Assembly: GCA_964509685.1 (NCBI GenBank)
Contig: CAZDYQ010000058.1
Span: forward strand, 1 to 19,671
Length of the DNA stretch: 19,671 nucleotides
DNA from: JAMLIN01 sp964509685
GTDB taxonomy: Bacteria; Pseudomonadota; Gammaproteobacteria; Burkholderiales; Burkholderiaceae_E
Direction: 5' to 3'
In this document: positions 7,062 to 16,690 of the stretch, piece after piece
Layout: every line of letters starts with the position of its first letter
Numbering within the stretch: the stretch's first letter is position 1
Notes under the pieces: generated by a model
The model's input: the letters and a program-made list of their open reading frames with translations, nothing else
What the model was told of the DNA's origin: nothing
Databases searched by the model: none
Program-made: the position numbers and the translations under genes

Positions 7062-7625
7062 TCCCTTTCCGATGCCGGCGCCCCGCGCCCGGTTCCACAG
7101 GACGTCGCCGCGGCCCGCGGCGCGATTGGCGCGGCGCGAGAGCACGAACAGCAGGTCGGAGAGCCGGTTCAGGTAGGCCATCGGCTCGCTGCGCACGGCG
7201 GCGCTTCGCGACAGCGCCACCAGCGAGCGCTCGGCCCGGCGGGCGATCGTGCGGGCCTGGTGGGCAAGCGCCGCCGCCCGGCAGCCGCCCGGGAGGATGA
7301 ACTCCTCCAGCGGCGGCAGGTCCGCGTTCGATTCGGCGATCATCGCGTCGAGCCACTCGATGCGGGCCGTGGCGAGGTTTTCGTAGCCCGGGATGCAGAT
7401 TTCGCCCCCGAGCTCGAACAGGTCGTGCTGGATCTCGACGAGCACGGCGGCCATGGTCTGCGGCAGCGGCTCGGCGAGCAGCACGCCGATGGCCGCATTG
7501 AGTTCGTCCACGTCGCCCATGGCGGCGATGCGCGGATCGTCCTTGCCCGTACGCGAACCGTCGCCCAGTCCCGTCGTGCCGTCGTCGCCGGTGCGCGTGG
7601 TGATGCGGCTCAGTCGCTTGCCCAT
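7047..7625 (-). CDS. pduO: PduO-type cob(I)alamin adenosyltransferase
   Basis: Transfers the adenosyl group of ATP to reduced cobalamin (or cob(I)yrinic acid a,c-diamide) to make the coenzyme B12 form used by mutases, dehydratases and lyases. The 192-residue length fits the PduO/MMAB family. The N-terminal ATP-binding motif TRTGDDGTTGLGDG lies at residues 10-23. It is followed by DELNAAIG, IQHDLFELGGEIC, FILPGG, ARRAERSL and the C-terminal YLNRLSDLLFVLSR helix, all family signatures. The ATG at 7625-7623 has GAGG at a suitable distance upstream. It is divergent from the HAD phosphatase gene (92 nt between starts), and no cobalamin riboswitch fits in that gap. Neighbours do not include an obvious B12-dependent enzyme. 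The symbol denotes the family, since naming varies between organisms. Confidence 0.93.
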   Translation of the reverse strand: MGKRLSRITTRTGDDGTTGLGDGSRTGKDDPRIAAMGDVDELNAAIGVLLAEPLPQTMAAVLVEIQHDLFELGGEICIPGYENLATARIEWLDAMIAESNADLPPLEEFILPGGCRAAALAHQARTIARRAERSLVALSRSAAVRSEPMAYLNRLSDLLFVLSRRANRAAGRGDVLWNRARGAGIGKGKGPA

Positions 7626-7644
7626 GGGGACATCCTCGTCATTC

Positions 7645-7678
7645 GTCGTCGATGGACGCCGGCCGGTCGATCGACGAC
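7645..7678. repeat. 9-bp inverted repeat in the divergent intergenic region
   Basis: GTCGTCGAT (7645-7653) and ATCGACGAC (7670-7678) form a perfect inverted repeat around 16 nt. It lies in the 92-nt gap between the divergent adenosyltransferase and phosphatase genes. It could be an operator for a dimeric regulator, but such GTC/GAC words are common in this GC-rich DNA. Confidence 0.3.
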
Positions 7679-7717
7679 AATGCGCGCCATCGACCGACGC
7701 TTCGGACCGACCTCCCG

Positions 7718-8365
7718 ATGGCCATTATCGACGCGAAATCGGTGAGGGTCCTGCTCTTCGACCTCGGCGGTGTCCTCATCGAAGTCGATCCCCTGCGATC
7801 CTACGAGCACTGGGCTCGTGCGGCCGGCGTGGACGCGGCTGTGCTGCGCGGCCGCTCGATCGCGGAGGAGGATTTCCGGCGCCACGAGTGCGGCGAGATC
7901 AGCGAGGCGGCCTTCTTCGAGGCCTTGCGCACCCGCCTGGGGCTGCGGCTGGACGACGCCGAGATCGCCGCGGGCTGGAATGCGCGCCTGGGCGACGCGA
8001 TACCCGGGGCTCGCGCGCAGCTCGAGCGGGCGGCCTCGATGTGCCCGACCTACCTCTTCAGCAATTCGAACCGCACGCACCGGGAGCACTGGAGCGCGCG
8101 TCATGCCGACATGCTGGCGTCGTTCGCCGGCTGCTTCGTTTCCTGCGACATCGGCCGACGCAAGCCGGACCCCATGGCGTTCCGCGACGTGGCCGGACTG
8201 ATCGGCTGCCCGCCGTCGCGGATCCTGTTCTTCGACGACCTGGCGCAGAACGTCGAAGGTGCCCGGAGGGCCGGCCTGCAGGCGGTGAGGGTGCGCGGTC
8301 CGGCCGATATCGCGCGCGCGCTCGACGAGATCGAGGCGGCCCTGCCAGCGGGTGGTATATCTTGA
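7718..8365 (+). CDS. HAD-family phosphatase, YihX-like
   Basis: A 215-residue HAD superfamily hydrolase. Motif I is LLFDLGGVLIE with nucleophile D15. Like E. coli YihX, it has Gly rather than a second Asp two positions on. Motif II is LFSNSN, motif III has the Lys of GRRKPDP, and motif IV is FFDD. The cap region (FRRHECGEISEAAFFEALR) closely resembles YihX, an alpha-D-glucose-1-phosphate phosphatase. Sugar-phosphate or similar small phosphates are therefore likely substrates, but the true one is unknown. ATG 7718 is chosen because the HAD fold begins right after it. An in-frame ATG at 7652 would add 22 poorly conserved-looking residues and run into the upstream inverted repeat. The ribosome-binding site is weak in either case. 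It is followed after 28 nt by the FAD-linked dehydrogenase and may share its transcript. Confidence 0.88.
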   Translation: MAIIDAKSVRVLLFDLGGVLIEVDPLRSYEHWARAAGVDAAVLRGRSIAEEDFRRHECGEISEAAFFEALRTRLGLRLDDAEIAAGWNARLGDAIPGARAQLERAASMCPTYLFSNSNRTHREHWSARHADMLASFAGCFVSCDIGRRKPDPMAFRDVAGLIGCPPSRILFFDDLAQNVEGARRAGLQAVRVRGPADIARALDEIEAALPAGGIS

Positions 8366-8393
8366 GGGCTGCACGCATCGAGGAGTCCATGCC

Positions 8394-9806
8394 ATGAACC
8401 ATCCCAAGCCCGTTCTCGACGCGCTTCGCCGGCCCGTGCCGCCCGAGCTCGTCGAAGAGCTGCGCGGACGCTTCCGCGACCGCTTCTCCACCGCCGCCGC
8501 GGTGCGCGAGCATCACGGACGCGACGAATCGCCCTTCGATGCCGTGCCGCCGGACGCGGTGGTCCATGCCCTCGATGCCGACGAGGTCGCGGCCGTCGTG
8601 TCCGCCTGCGCGCGCCACCGTGTGCCCGTGATTCCGTACGGGGTCGGCACATCGCTCGAGGGGCATCTGCTCGCGGTCCAGGGCGGCATCAGCATCGACC
8701 TGTCGCAGATGAACCAGGTCGTGTCGATCAATGCCGAGGACCTCACCGCGACGGTGCAGCCGGGAGTGACGCGCAAGCAGCTCAACGACGCGCTGAAGGA
8801 CACGGGCCTCTTCTTCCCGATCGACCCGGGTGCCGACGCGACGATCGGCGGCATGACCGCCACCCGCGCCTCCGGCACGAACGCGGTCCGCTACGGCAGC
8901 ATGCGCGAAAACGTGCTCGGCCTGGAGGTGGTCACTGCCTCGGGCGAGCGGATCCGCACGGGTACGCGCGCCCGCAAGTCGGCCGCCGGGTACGATCTCA
9001 CCCGGCTCTTCGTCGGTTCGGAAGGCACGCTCGGCGTGATCACCGAGGTCACGGTGCGCATCTATCCGCAGCCCGAGGCGATCTCGGCGGCGACGGTGAG
9101 CTTCCCCACGGTGCGCGGCGCGGTCGATACCGTGATCCAGACCATCCAGCTCGGCGTGCCGGTGGCCCGCTCCGAGTTCCTCGATGCCTCGTCGGTTCGC
9201 GCGATCAATGCCTACAGCAAGCTGAACCTGCGCGAGCAGACGACGCTGTTCTTCGAGTTCCACGGCTCGGAGAACGGCGTGGCCGAGCAGGCGCAGACGG
9301 TCCAGGAGATCGCGCGCGAGAACGGCGGCGAGGACTTCGAGTGGGCCACCCGGCCGGAGGACCGCAGCCGGCTCTGGAATGCCCGGCACAATGCCTACTT
9401 CGCGGGCCTGCAGCTGCGGCCCGGCGCCCGGGCAATCACGACCGATACCTGCGTGCCGATTTCGCGGCTCGCAGACTCGCTCCTCGGGGCGCACGAGATC
9501 CTGTCGCGCGCGAAGGTGCCGACCGCGATCGTCGGCCACGTCGGCGACGGCAACTTCCACTGCATGCTGCTGGTCGATCCCGAAAATCCCGACGAGATCG
9601 CCGAGTGCGAGCGGCTCAACGCCGAGATCGTGCGCCTGGCGGTCTCGATGGGCGGCACCTGTACCGGCGAGCACGGCATCGGGCTGCACAAGATCGAGTT
9701 CCTGCGCGAGGAGGCGGGCGAGGGCGCGATCTCGATGATGCGCAGCATCAAGCGCGCGCTCGACCCGGACAACATCATGAACCCGGGGAAGATCTTCGCG
9801 CTCTAG
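8394..9806 (+). CDS. FAD-linked 2-hydroxyacid dehydrogenase (D-lactate dehydrogenase / GlcD type)
   Basis: A 470-residue flavoprotein with an N-terminal FAD-binding PCMH domain and a C-terminal FAD-oxidase domain. The first includes PYGVGTSLEGH near residue 81, FPIDPGADATIGGM near 141 and SAAGYDLTRLFVGSEGTLG around 196-214. The second includes GHVGDGNFH (381-389) and GTCTGEHGIG (421-430), whose histidines and glutamate bind the metal and substrate in this family. Members oxidise D-lactate, glycolate or D-2-hydroxyacids and pass electrons to cytochrome c or quinone. The absence of adjacent glcE/glcF subunits favours a stand-alone D-lactate-type enzyme, but the substrate is inferred. ATG 8394 has AGGAG at 8381-8385, 8 nt upstream, which decides against the in-frame GTG at 8352 inside the preceding gene's end. 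Confidence 0.92.
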   Translation: MNHPKPVLDALRRPVPPELVEELRGRFRDRFSTAAAVREHHGRDESPFDAVPPDAVVHALDADEVAAVVSACARHRVPVIPYGVGTSLEGHLLAVQGGISIDLSQMNQVVSINAEDLTATVQPGVTRKQLNDALKDTGLFFPIDPGADATIGGMTATRASGTNAVRYGSMRENVLGLEVVTASGERIRTGTRARKSAAGYDLTRLFVGSEGTLGVITEVTVRIYPQPEAISAATVSFPTVRGAVDTVIQTIQLGVPVARSEFLDASSVRAINAYSKLNLREQTTLFFEFHGSENGVAEQAQTVQEIARENGGEDFEWATRPEDRSRLWNARHNAYFAGLQLRPGARAITTDTCVPISRLADSLLGAHEILSRAKVPTAIVGHVGDGNFHCMLLVDPENPDEIAECERLNAEIVRLAVSMGGTCTGEHGIGLHKIEFLREEAGEGAISMMRSIKRALDPDNIMNPGKIFAL

Positions 9807-9846
9807 GTCGCGCTTGCGCCAATGCGGCGTGTGCCTGCCCGAAGTC

Positions 9847-10338
9847 ATGCCGACCGACACCGACATGCACTACCTGCGTCGCTGCGTCGAGCTCGCCGAA
9901 AAGGCGCTCGCCAGCGGCAACCCGCCCTTCGGGTCGCTGCTCGTGAGCGCGGCGGGCGAGGTGCTGTACGAGGACCACAACCGGACGGTGGGCGGCGACC
10001 TGACGCTGCATCCGGAGTTCGAGATCGCGCGCTGGGCGAGCAGGCATCTCGATCGGGCGGAACGCGCCCGCGCGACGGTCTATACGTCGGGCGAGCACTG
10101 CCCGATGTGCGCGGCCGCGCATGGCTGGGTCGGGCTCGGGCGCATCGTGTACGCGAGCTCCGCCGCGCAGCTGGAGCAATGGCTGGGGGAATGGGGTATT
10201 CCGCCCCGCTCGCGGGTGCGCCCGCTGCCGATCCGGCAGGTCGTCGAGGGCGTTGCGGTCGACGGCCCCGCGCCGGAACTGGCCGACGCGATCCGTGACC
10301 TGCAGCGACGGTACCTGGAGGGCCTCGGCTACGCCTGA
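9847..10338 (+). CDS. Zinc-dependent nucleoside/guanine deaminase-like protein
   Basis: A 163-residue member of the cytidine/deoxycytidylate deaminase superfamily. Zinc ligands and catalytic base are visible as H55-P-E57 (HPE rather than the commoner HAE) and C85-P-M-C88 in SGEHCPMCAAAH. PPFGSLLV near residue 26 is the usual substrate-binding strand. The family includes guanine, cytosine and tRNA adenosine deaminases; the size and HPE motif suggest a small-molecule nucleoside/base deaminase, but the substrate cannot be named. The start is uncertain. ATG 9847 gives a normal N-terminus; an in-frame TTG at 9814 and an ATG at 9865 are alternatives, and none has a strong ribosome-binding site. It begins about 40 nt after the dehydrogenase gene. 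Its stop overlaps by 10 nt the end of the convergent aldolase gene. Confidence 0.85.
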   Translation: MPTDTDMHYLRRCVELAEKALASGNPPFGSLLVSAAGEVLYEDHNRTVGGDLTLHPEFEIARWASRHLDRAERARATVYTSGEHCPMCAAAHGWVGLGRIVYASSAAQLEQWLGEWGIPPRSRVRPLPIRQVVEGVAVDGPAPELADAIRDLQRRYLEGLGYA

Positions 10339-10997
10339 TGCCGCAGGGCCGCCGCGCGCCGGCACCGCTCGGTGATCGCCGCCCAGTCGCGCGCGGCGAC
10401 CAGTTTTCGCGGCGCGGGCCAGGATCCGCCCACCGCGAAGACATTCGGCCGGGCGAGCCAGCTGGCGGCGTTCTCGCTGTCGATGCCGCCGGTCGGGCAG
10501 AAGCGCATGTCGGGGAACGGGCCGGCGAGCGCATCGAGCAAGGCGATCCCCCCGGCGGGCACGGCGGGGAACAGCTTCAGCCGCCCCAGTCCCCGGCGCT
10601 GGGCCGCCATCACCTCCGAGGCGGTCGCCACGCCGGGCAGCCATTCGATGCCCGCGTCGCGGGCCGCCGCGACCATGTCGTCGGCATAGCCCGGCGAGAA
10701 CGCGAAGCGCGCCCCCGCGGCGCGGACCTTCTCGAACTCCTCGGGCCGGGTGACCGTGCCGGCGCCGACGCGCGCCGCCGGCACCTCGGCGGCGATGCGG
10801 CGAATCGCCTCGAGCGCGACCGGCGTGCGCAGCGTGACCTCGAGGATGTCCAGCCCGCCCGCGAGGCAGGCGCGCGCGAGGGGCACGGCATCGGCGGCGT
10901 CATCGAGGACGATGACGGGAATGACGGGGCAGGTGGGCTCGAAGGTCGATGCCGGATCCATCGGGAACGTCTCCAACGTCGGTACCTGGGCAGGCAT
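10329..10997 (-). CDS. eda: KDPG/KHG aldolase (2-dehydro-3-deoxy-phosphogluconate aldolase)
   Basis: Cleaves 2-keto-3-deoxy-6-phosphogluconate to pyruvate and glyceraldehyde 3-phosphate (Entner-Doudoroff pathway). Family members also cleave 4-hydroxy-2-oxoglutarate to pyruvate and glyoxylate. The 222-residue product has all class I aldolase motifs of Eda: CPVIPVIV, LEVTLRT (E53, R57), GAGTV, FSPG, the Schiff-base Lys at K141 in LKLFPA, and FCPTGGI followed by VGGSW near the end. ATG 10997-10995 is preceded by AGGGG at 5 nt. A second ATG at 10961 (210 residues) also has GGAG at 9 nt and is almost as good. The open frame extending to 11168 has no start support. No edd or other Entner-Doudoroff gene is in the window. 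It is divergent from the hemerythrin gene. Confidence 0.93.
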   Translation of the reverse strand: MPAQVPTLETFPMDPASTFEPTCPVIPVIVLDDAADAVPLARACLAGGLDILEVTLRTPVALEAIRRIAAEVPAARVGAGTVTRPEEFEKVRAAGARFAFSPGYADDMVAAARDAGIEWLPGVATASEVMAAQRRGLGRLKLFPAVPAGGIALLDALAGPFPDMRFCPTGGIDSENAASWLARPNVFAVGGSWPAPRKLVAARDWAAITERCRRAAALRHQA

Positions 10998-11058
10998 TGT
11001 CGCCCCTGTGCGCCCGGGCGGCCATGCTTCCCTGCCGGCGGCGCGGATTGGGCCCGAC

Positions 11059-11072
11059 GACCCGGCCGGGTC
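11059..11072. repeat. 14-bp palindrome beside the FNR-like box
   Basis: GACCCGGCCGGGTC is a perfect 14-bp palindrome ending 3 nt before the FNR-like box, in the divergent region between the aldolase and hemerythrin genes. It may be an operator for a second regulator or a chance GC-rich palindrome. Confidence 0.3.
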
Positions 11073-11075
11073 CGC

Positions 11076-11117
11076 TTGACGTGGGTCAATTGCGCCGGGC
11101 GGGCCGGCTGCTAGCTT
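11076..11117 (+). promoter_or_regulatory. FNR/Anr/Dnr-type class II promoter of the hemerythrin gene
   Basis: TTGAC-GTGG-GTCAA at 11076-11089 is a perfect palindrome of the CRP/FNR-family type (consensus TTGAY-N4-RTCAA). Its centre is at 11082.5. A -10-like TAGCTT lies at 11112-11117, centred exactly 32 bp downstream. That puts the box at -41.5 from a start near 11124, the standard class II position. There is no other acceptable -35/-10 pair, which fits dependence on an activator. The hemerythrin ATG is about 59 nt downstream. Which regulator (FNR, Anr, Dnr, NnrR) binds cannot be told from the site. Confidence 0.7.
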
Positions 11118-11182
11118 GAACCCCAGGCCGTCCGCCGGGCTCGCTGCGGGCGGGTCCCGACACGGCATTGCGGGGAGGAACC

Positions 11183-11746
11183 ATGGCTGGGGGCGAAGGA
11201 TCGCCGAATCCGCTGGATGACGGCCTGGGCGTCTTTCGCCACTGTCATGCCGGCATCCTCGAACACATCGACCGGTTGCGCCGCCTGCCCGTCGCGCTCG
11301 CCGCGCGCGGTGCGCGCGACGCGCTCGCCGATCTTTCTCGCGAGGCGGGCGAGATCGCGGACTTCTTTCGCCGGGAGGTCTACGAGCACCACCAGCAGGA
11401 AGAGGGCGTGCTCTTCGCCGAGATGCGTCGCGCCGCCCCGCGCGCCGGCGAGACCGCGCTGGTCGATGCGCTGTGCAACCGGCTCACGCAGGAACATCGC
11501 GGGATCGAGGAGGCCTGGGAGCGGATCGAGCCGTCGATACGGCGCCTCGCCGAGGGCTGGCGCGTGGAGCTCGACGAGGACGAGGTCAACGCGCTGGCGG
11601 TGGCCTACGCCGCCCATGCGCAGTTCGAGGAGGCGGTGGTGCTGCCGATGTCCACCCGCCTGCTCTCCGATGGCGACAAGGCCGCCCTGGGCCTGCAGCT
11701 CCATCTGCGTCATCTGCGCGAGGGCTGGCGCGGCTACTACGTGTAG
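11183..11746 (+). CDS. Hemerythrin-like di-iron protein
   Basis: A 187-residue all-helical hemerythrin HHE-type protein. The expected iron ligands are visible: H20/H22 in FRHCHAGI, H70-x3-E74 in YEHHQQEE, H105 in QEHRG and H145-x3-E149 in YAAHAQFEE. Such cytoplasmic proteins bind O2, NO or iron and are linked to oxygen sensing/storage, nitrosative stress or iron-sulphur repair. Which applies here is unknown. ATG 11183 is preceded by GGGAGGAA (11173-11180), a strong ribosome-binding site; an in-frame TTG at 11168 is less likely. The FNR-type box in its promoter suggests induction under low oxygen or NO, which suits an O2/NO-binding protein. It is a single-gene unit convergent with gcvT, 48 nt away. 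Confidence 0.9.
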   Translation: MAGGEGSPNPLDDGLGVFRHCHAGILEHIDRLRRLPVALAARGARDALADLSREAGEIADFFRREVYEHHQQEEGVLFAEMRRAAPRAGETALVDALCNRLTQEHRGIEEAWERIEPSIRRLAEGWRVELDEDEVNALAVAYAAHAQFEEAVVLPMSTRLLSDGDKAALGLQLHLRHLREGWRGYYV

Positions 11747-11788
11747 GCCGCGCCGGCGAGGCCGTGCGCCCGGTGCGGCGGCGCGGCC
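11746..11788. terminator. Possible bidirectional hairpin between hemerythrin gene and gcvT
   Basis: GGCCGCGCC (11746-11754) and GGCGCGGCC (11780-11788) are perfectly complementary (9 bp, about 25-nt loop). They fill the 48-nt gap between the two convergent stop codons. No T tract follows on either strand, so it could be a Rho-dependent or RNA-stabilising hairpin rather than a true intrinsic terminator. Confidence 0.35.
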
Positions 11789-11794
11789 GCCCCT

Positions 11795-12900
11795 TCAGTC
11801 GCGGCGGTAGCGCTTGGGCACGAAGGGCAGCGACACGATGTGGACCTCCGGCCGACGGTCCCGGACGACGGCGCGCAGGCCTTCGCGGGCGAGCGCCTCG
11901 CGCCGGACCATGGCGAGCATGATCGGATGACCCAGGCTGGGGGAGATGGTGCCGCTCGTCACGATCCCGAGCTCTTCCTCGTCGGCATCGACGATCGCCG
12001 AGCCGGCGCGCACCGGGATGGACTCCGACGAGACCAGTCCGACCAGCTGCCGCGTGGGCTTGCCGGCTGCCTCCAGGGCCGCCGCGCCGGGGAAGCCGCC
12101 GGCCTTGGCGCCGCCGGGCCGTCGCGAAGGGGCGATCGCGAAGCCGAGGCGCGCCTCGGCGGGACGGACATCGGGCCCGATGTCGTTGCCGTGCAGGGCG
12201 AGGCCTGCCTCCAGGCGCAGCGTGTCGCGCGCGCCGAGGCCGGCCGGCGCGACGGCGGGGTGGCCGAGCAGCAGGCGCGCGATCGCCTCTGCCCGCTCGG
12301 GCACGGAGATCTCGTAGCCGTCCTCGCCGGTGTAGCCCGATCGGGTCGTGAGGCAACGCACGCCGTCGATCACGAGCTCCGCGGCATGCATGAACGGCAG
12401 GCTCGCCGCGGCCGGGTCGATGCTCGCGAGGACTTCCTCGGCCCGTGGCCCCTGGAGCGCGAAGAGCGCGGCATCGACCCATTCGAACGCCAGCATCGGG
12501 CAGAGCGCGCGCAGCCGCGCGAGGTCGGCATCGCGATTGCCCGCGTTCACGACCAGCCGGACCTCGCCGGGCAGGCGGATCGCCATGAGGTCGTCGGCGA
12601 TGCCGCCTTCGTCGGTGAGCAGCAGGGTGTAGCGCTGCAGGAAGTCCGGCCAGGTGTCGAAGTCCACCGGCAGCGCCGACTCGAGCGCGGCATGCAGGTC
12701 CGCCTCGCCCCGCGGCGAGGTGACCCGCATCTGCCCCATGTGCGAGACATCGAACAGGCTCGCGCTGCTGCGCGTGTGCAGGTGCTCCGCGCGCAGGCCC
12801 GCCTTGTACTGGATGGGCATCTGGAAGCCGGCGAAGTTCGCCATGCGCGCACCGAGTTCACGGTGCAGGGCGTCGAGCGCGAGCAGGCGTGGCGCGTCGT

Positions 12901-12904
<4 letters not shown>
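11795..12904 (-). CDS. gcvT: Glycine cleavage system T protein (aminomethyltransferase)
   Basis: The T protein releases ammonia from the aminomethyl group on lipoyl-GcvH and transfers the one-carbon unit to tetrahydrofolate. The 369-residue length is normal for GcvT (E. coli 364). The N-terminus contains LHRELGARMANFAGFQMPIQY and SLFDVSHMGQM. It is followed by NAGNRDADL, which holds the catalytic Asp region, then TRSGYTGEDGYE, DTLRLEAGLALHGNDI, and a C-terminal folate-binding domain ending RYRRD. The ATG (12904-12902) overlaps the gcvP stop codon as ATGA, so translation is probably coupled. It is the last gene of the riboswitch-controlled unit gcvH-gcvP-gcvT and converges on the hemerythrin gene. 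Confidence 0.97.
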
Positions 12905-15801
<2,897 letters not shown>

Positions 15802-15955
15802 GTCGCGCCTCCTGGGTGCGCAATGCGTTCACGGTCGCCGGCCGGCCCCTGGGGCGCGGACGGACGAGCACCGGACGCGAGGATGATGTGACGGATTCAT
15901 GAGGCCCTGCATCCGATCGCCGGGCGGGTCGGGACGCCGCGGGCCGGATGGCCGC

Positions 15956-15975
15956 GCGCGACGCCCCCGTCGCGC
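15956..15975 (-). other. Strong stem-loop in the gcvH-gcvP spacer
   Basis: GCGCGACG (15956-15963) pairs perfectly with CGTCGCGC (15968-15975) around a 4-nt loop, an 8-bp GC-rich hairpin 34 nt after the gcvH stop. No T tract follows. It may protect the gcvH message from 3' decay or attenuate read-through to gcvP, raising GcvH over GcvP. The rest of the 207-nt spacer (15802-16008) shows no ORF or clear promoter. Confidence 0.5.
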
Positions 15976-16008
15976 CTGGGCGAGTCGAAGGCGAAACCGG
16001 CCGGGGCT

Positions 16009-16392
16009 TCAGGCTTCCGTGCTGGCGGTGTAGTCGGCGGCCGACATCAGGCTGTCGAAGTCGGCGGCATCGGTCGGCCGCAGCTTGATCAGCCAGCCCT
16101 CGCCGAACGGATCCGAGTTGACGATCTGCGGATCGGTCGTGAGCGCCTCGTTGACCGCGAGGACTTCGCCGGCCACCGGCGCATAGACGTCCGAGGCCGC
16201 CTTGGTCGATTCGACCACGATGCAGGCTTCGCCCTTGTCGACCTGGCGGCCGACCTCGGGCAGTTCGACATAGACGAGTTCGCCGAGCGCGTCCTGCGCG
16301 TGGGCGGTGATCCCGATGGTGAAGGTGCCGTCGTCGTCGCGGCGCACCCATTCGTGGGATTCGGTGTAGCGGAGATCGGCGGGATTTTCCAA
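16009..16392 (-). CDS. gcvH: Glycine cleavage system H protein (lipoyl carrier), TTG start
   Basis: The H protein carries the aminomethyl intermediate on a lipoyl-lysine between the P, T and L proteins. With a TTG start at 16392-16390 the product is 127 residues, matching the family (E. coli 129), and begins ENPADLRYTESHEW as expected. The TTG is preceded by TTTGGAG with a 6-nt gap. The next in-frame start upstream (ATG 16440-16438) would add a 16-residue extension unlike the family, has no well-placed ribosome-binding site, and would start beside the riboswitch. Landmarks are ITAHAQDALGELVYVELPEVG, lipoylation K64 in VVESTKAASD, and PFGEGWLIKL near the end. It is the first gene after the glycine riboswitch. 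lpd (L protein) is not in the window. Confidence 0.95.
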   Translation of the reverse strand: MENPADLRYTESHEWVRRDDDGTFTIGITAHAQDALGELVYVELPEVGRQVDKGEACIVVESTKAASDVYAPVAGEVLAVNEALTTDPQIVNSDPFGEGWLIKLRPTDAADFDSLMSAADYTASTEA

Positions 16393-16397
16393 GGGTC

Positions 16398-16454
16398 GCT
16401 CCAAAGCTTCGAGGTTTCGCCGGCCTGCGGGCCGGTACATGACGTCCGTGGAGC
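16398..16454 (-). promoter_or_regulatory. Possible riboswitch expression platform (anti-Shine-Dalgarno pairing)
   Basis: On the message strand, GCTCCA (positions 16454-16449), right after aptamer II, is perfectly complementary to TGGAGC (16403-16398), which contains the gcvH ribosome-binding site. Between them a second hairpin CCGGCC-CGCA-GGCCGG (16435-16420) would bring the two together. There is no T tract, so control of translation is more likely than termination. This is inferred from complementarity only. Confidence 0.4.
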
Positions 16455-16455
16455 C

Positions 16456-16643
16456 CCCTCTGTCCTTTCGCCTGAGACATTCGGCCGGCGGACCGGCCTG
16501 TTTCCTTCGGCGAGACCGCGCCCGAGGGGCCGTCTTCTCTCCAGAGAGTCGAATCCGCTGCAGTCCTTTTGCCTGAGAGTTTGCGGGGCGATACACCTTC
16601 GGCGCCGACGCCGGACTTCTGGCGCCGATCTCTCCCGCAGCGG
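16456..16643 (-). ncRNA. Tandem glycine riboswitch
   Basis: Two consecutive glycine aptamers lie on the minus strand. Aptamer I (16643-16555) is closed by a 7-bp P1 (CCGCTGC 16643-16637 with GCAGCGG 16561-16555). It shows the conserved GGGAGAGA, GCCGAAGG and CTCAGGCAAAAGGAC blocks. Aptamer II (16548-16456) is closed by CTCTCTG/CAGAGGG. It shows GGAGAGAAGACGG, GCCGAAGGAAACAG and GTCTCAGGCGAAAGGACAGAG. This matches the known tandem arrangement upstream of gcv genes, which usually switches expression on when glycine is abundant. It starts about 12 nt after the predicted transcription start and ends 63 nt before the gcvH TTG. Confidence 0.95.
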
Positions 16644-16661
16644 TCGATCGACTAGCCCCGC

Positions 16662-16690
16662 AATTTGCCTAGCCGGCGGCCCAATGTCAA
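16662..16690 (-). promoter_or_regulatory. Promoter of the riboswitch-gcvHPT unit
   Basis: On the minus strand, a perfect -35 TTGACA (16690-16685) is followed by a 17-bp spacer and CAAATT (16667-16662, 3 of 6 matches). Transcription would start near 16655, just before riboswitch aptamer I. The TGA inside the -35 box is the stop codon of the EamA gene, so the operon promoter overlaps the end of the upstream gene. Confidence 0.6.

Noticed and set aside
8058..9866. 602-codon minus-strand frame opposite the FAD-linked dehydrogenase
   Set aside because: Low-complexity His/Arg/Asp/Gly composition, no domain, and it is antisense to a clearly conserved flavoprotein.
11041..11089. FNR-like box also activating eda on the minus strand
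   Set aside because: At the class II distance on the minus strand (11048-11053) the sequence GCCCAA does not resemble a -10 box.
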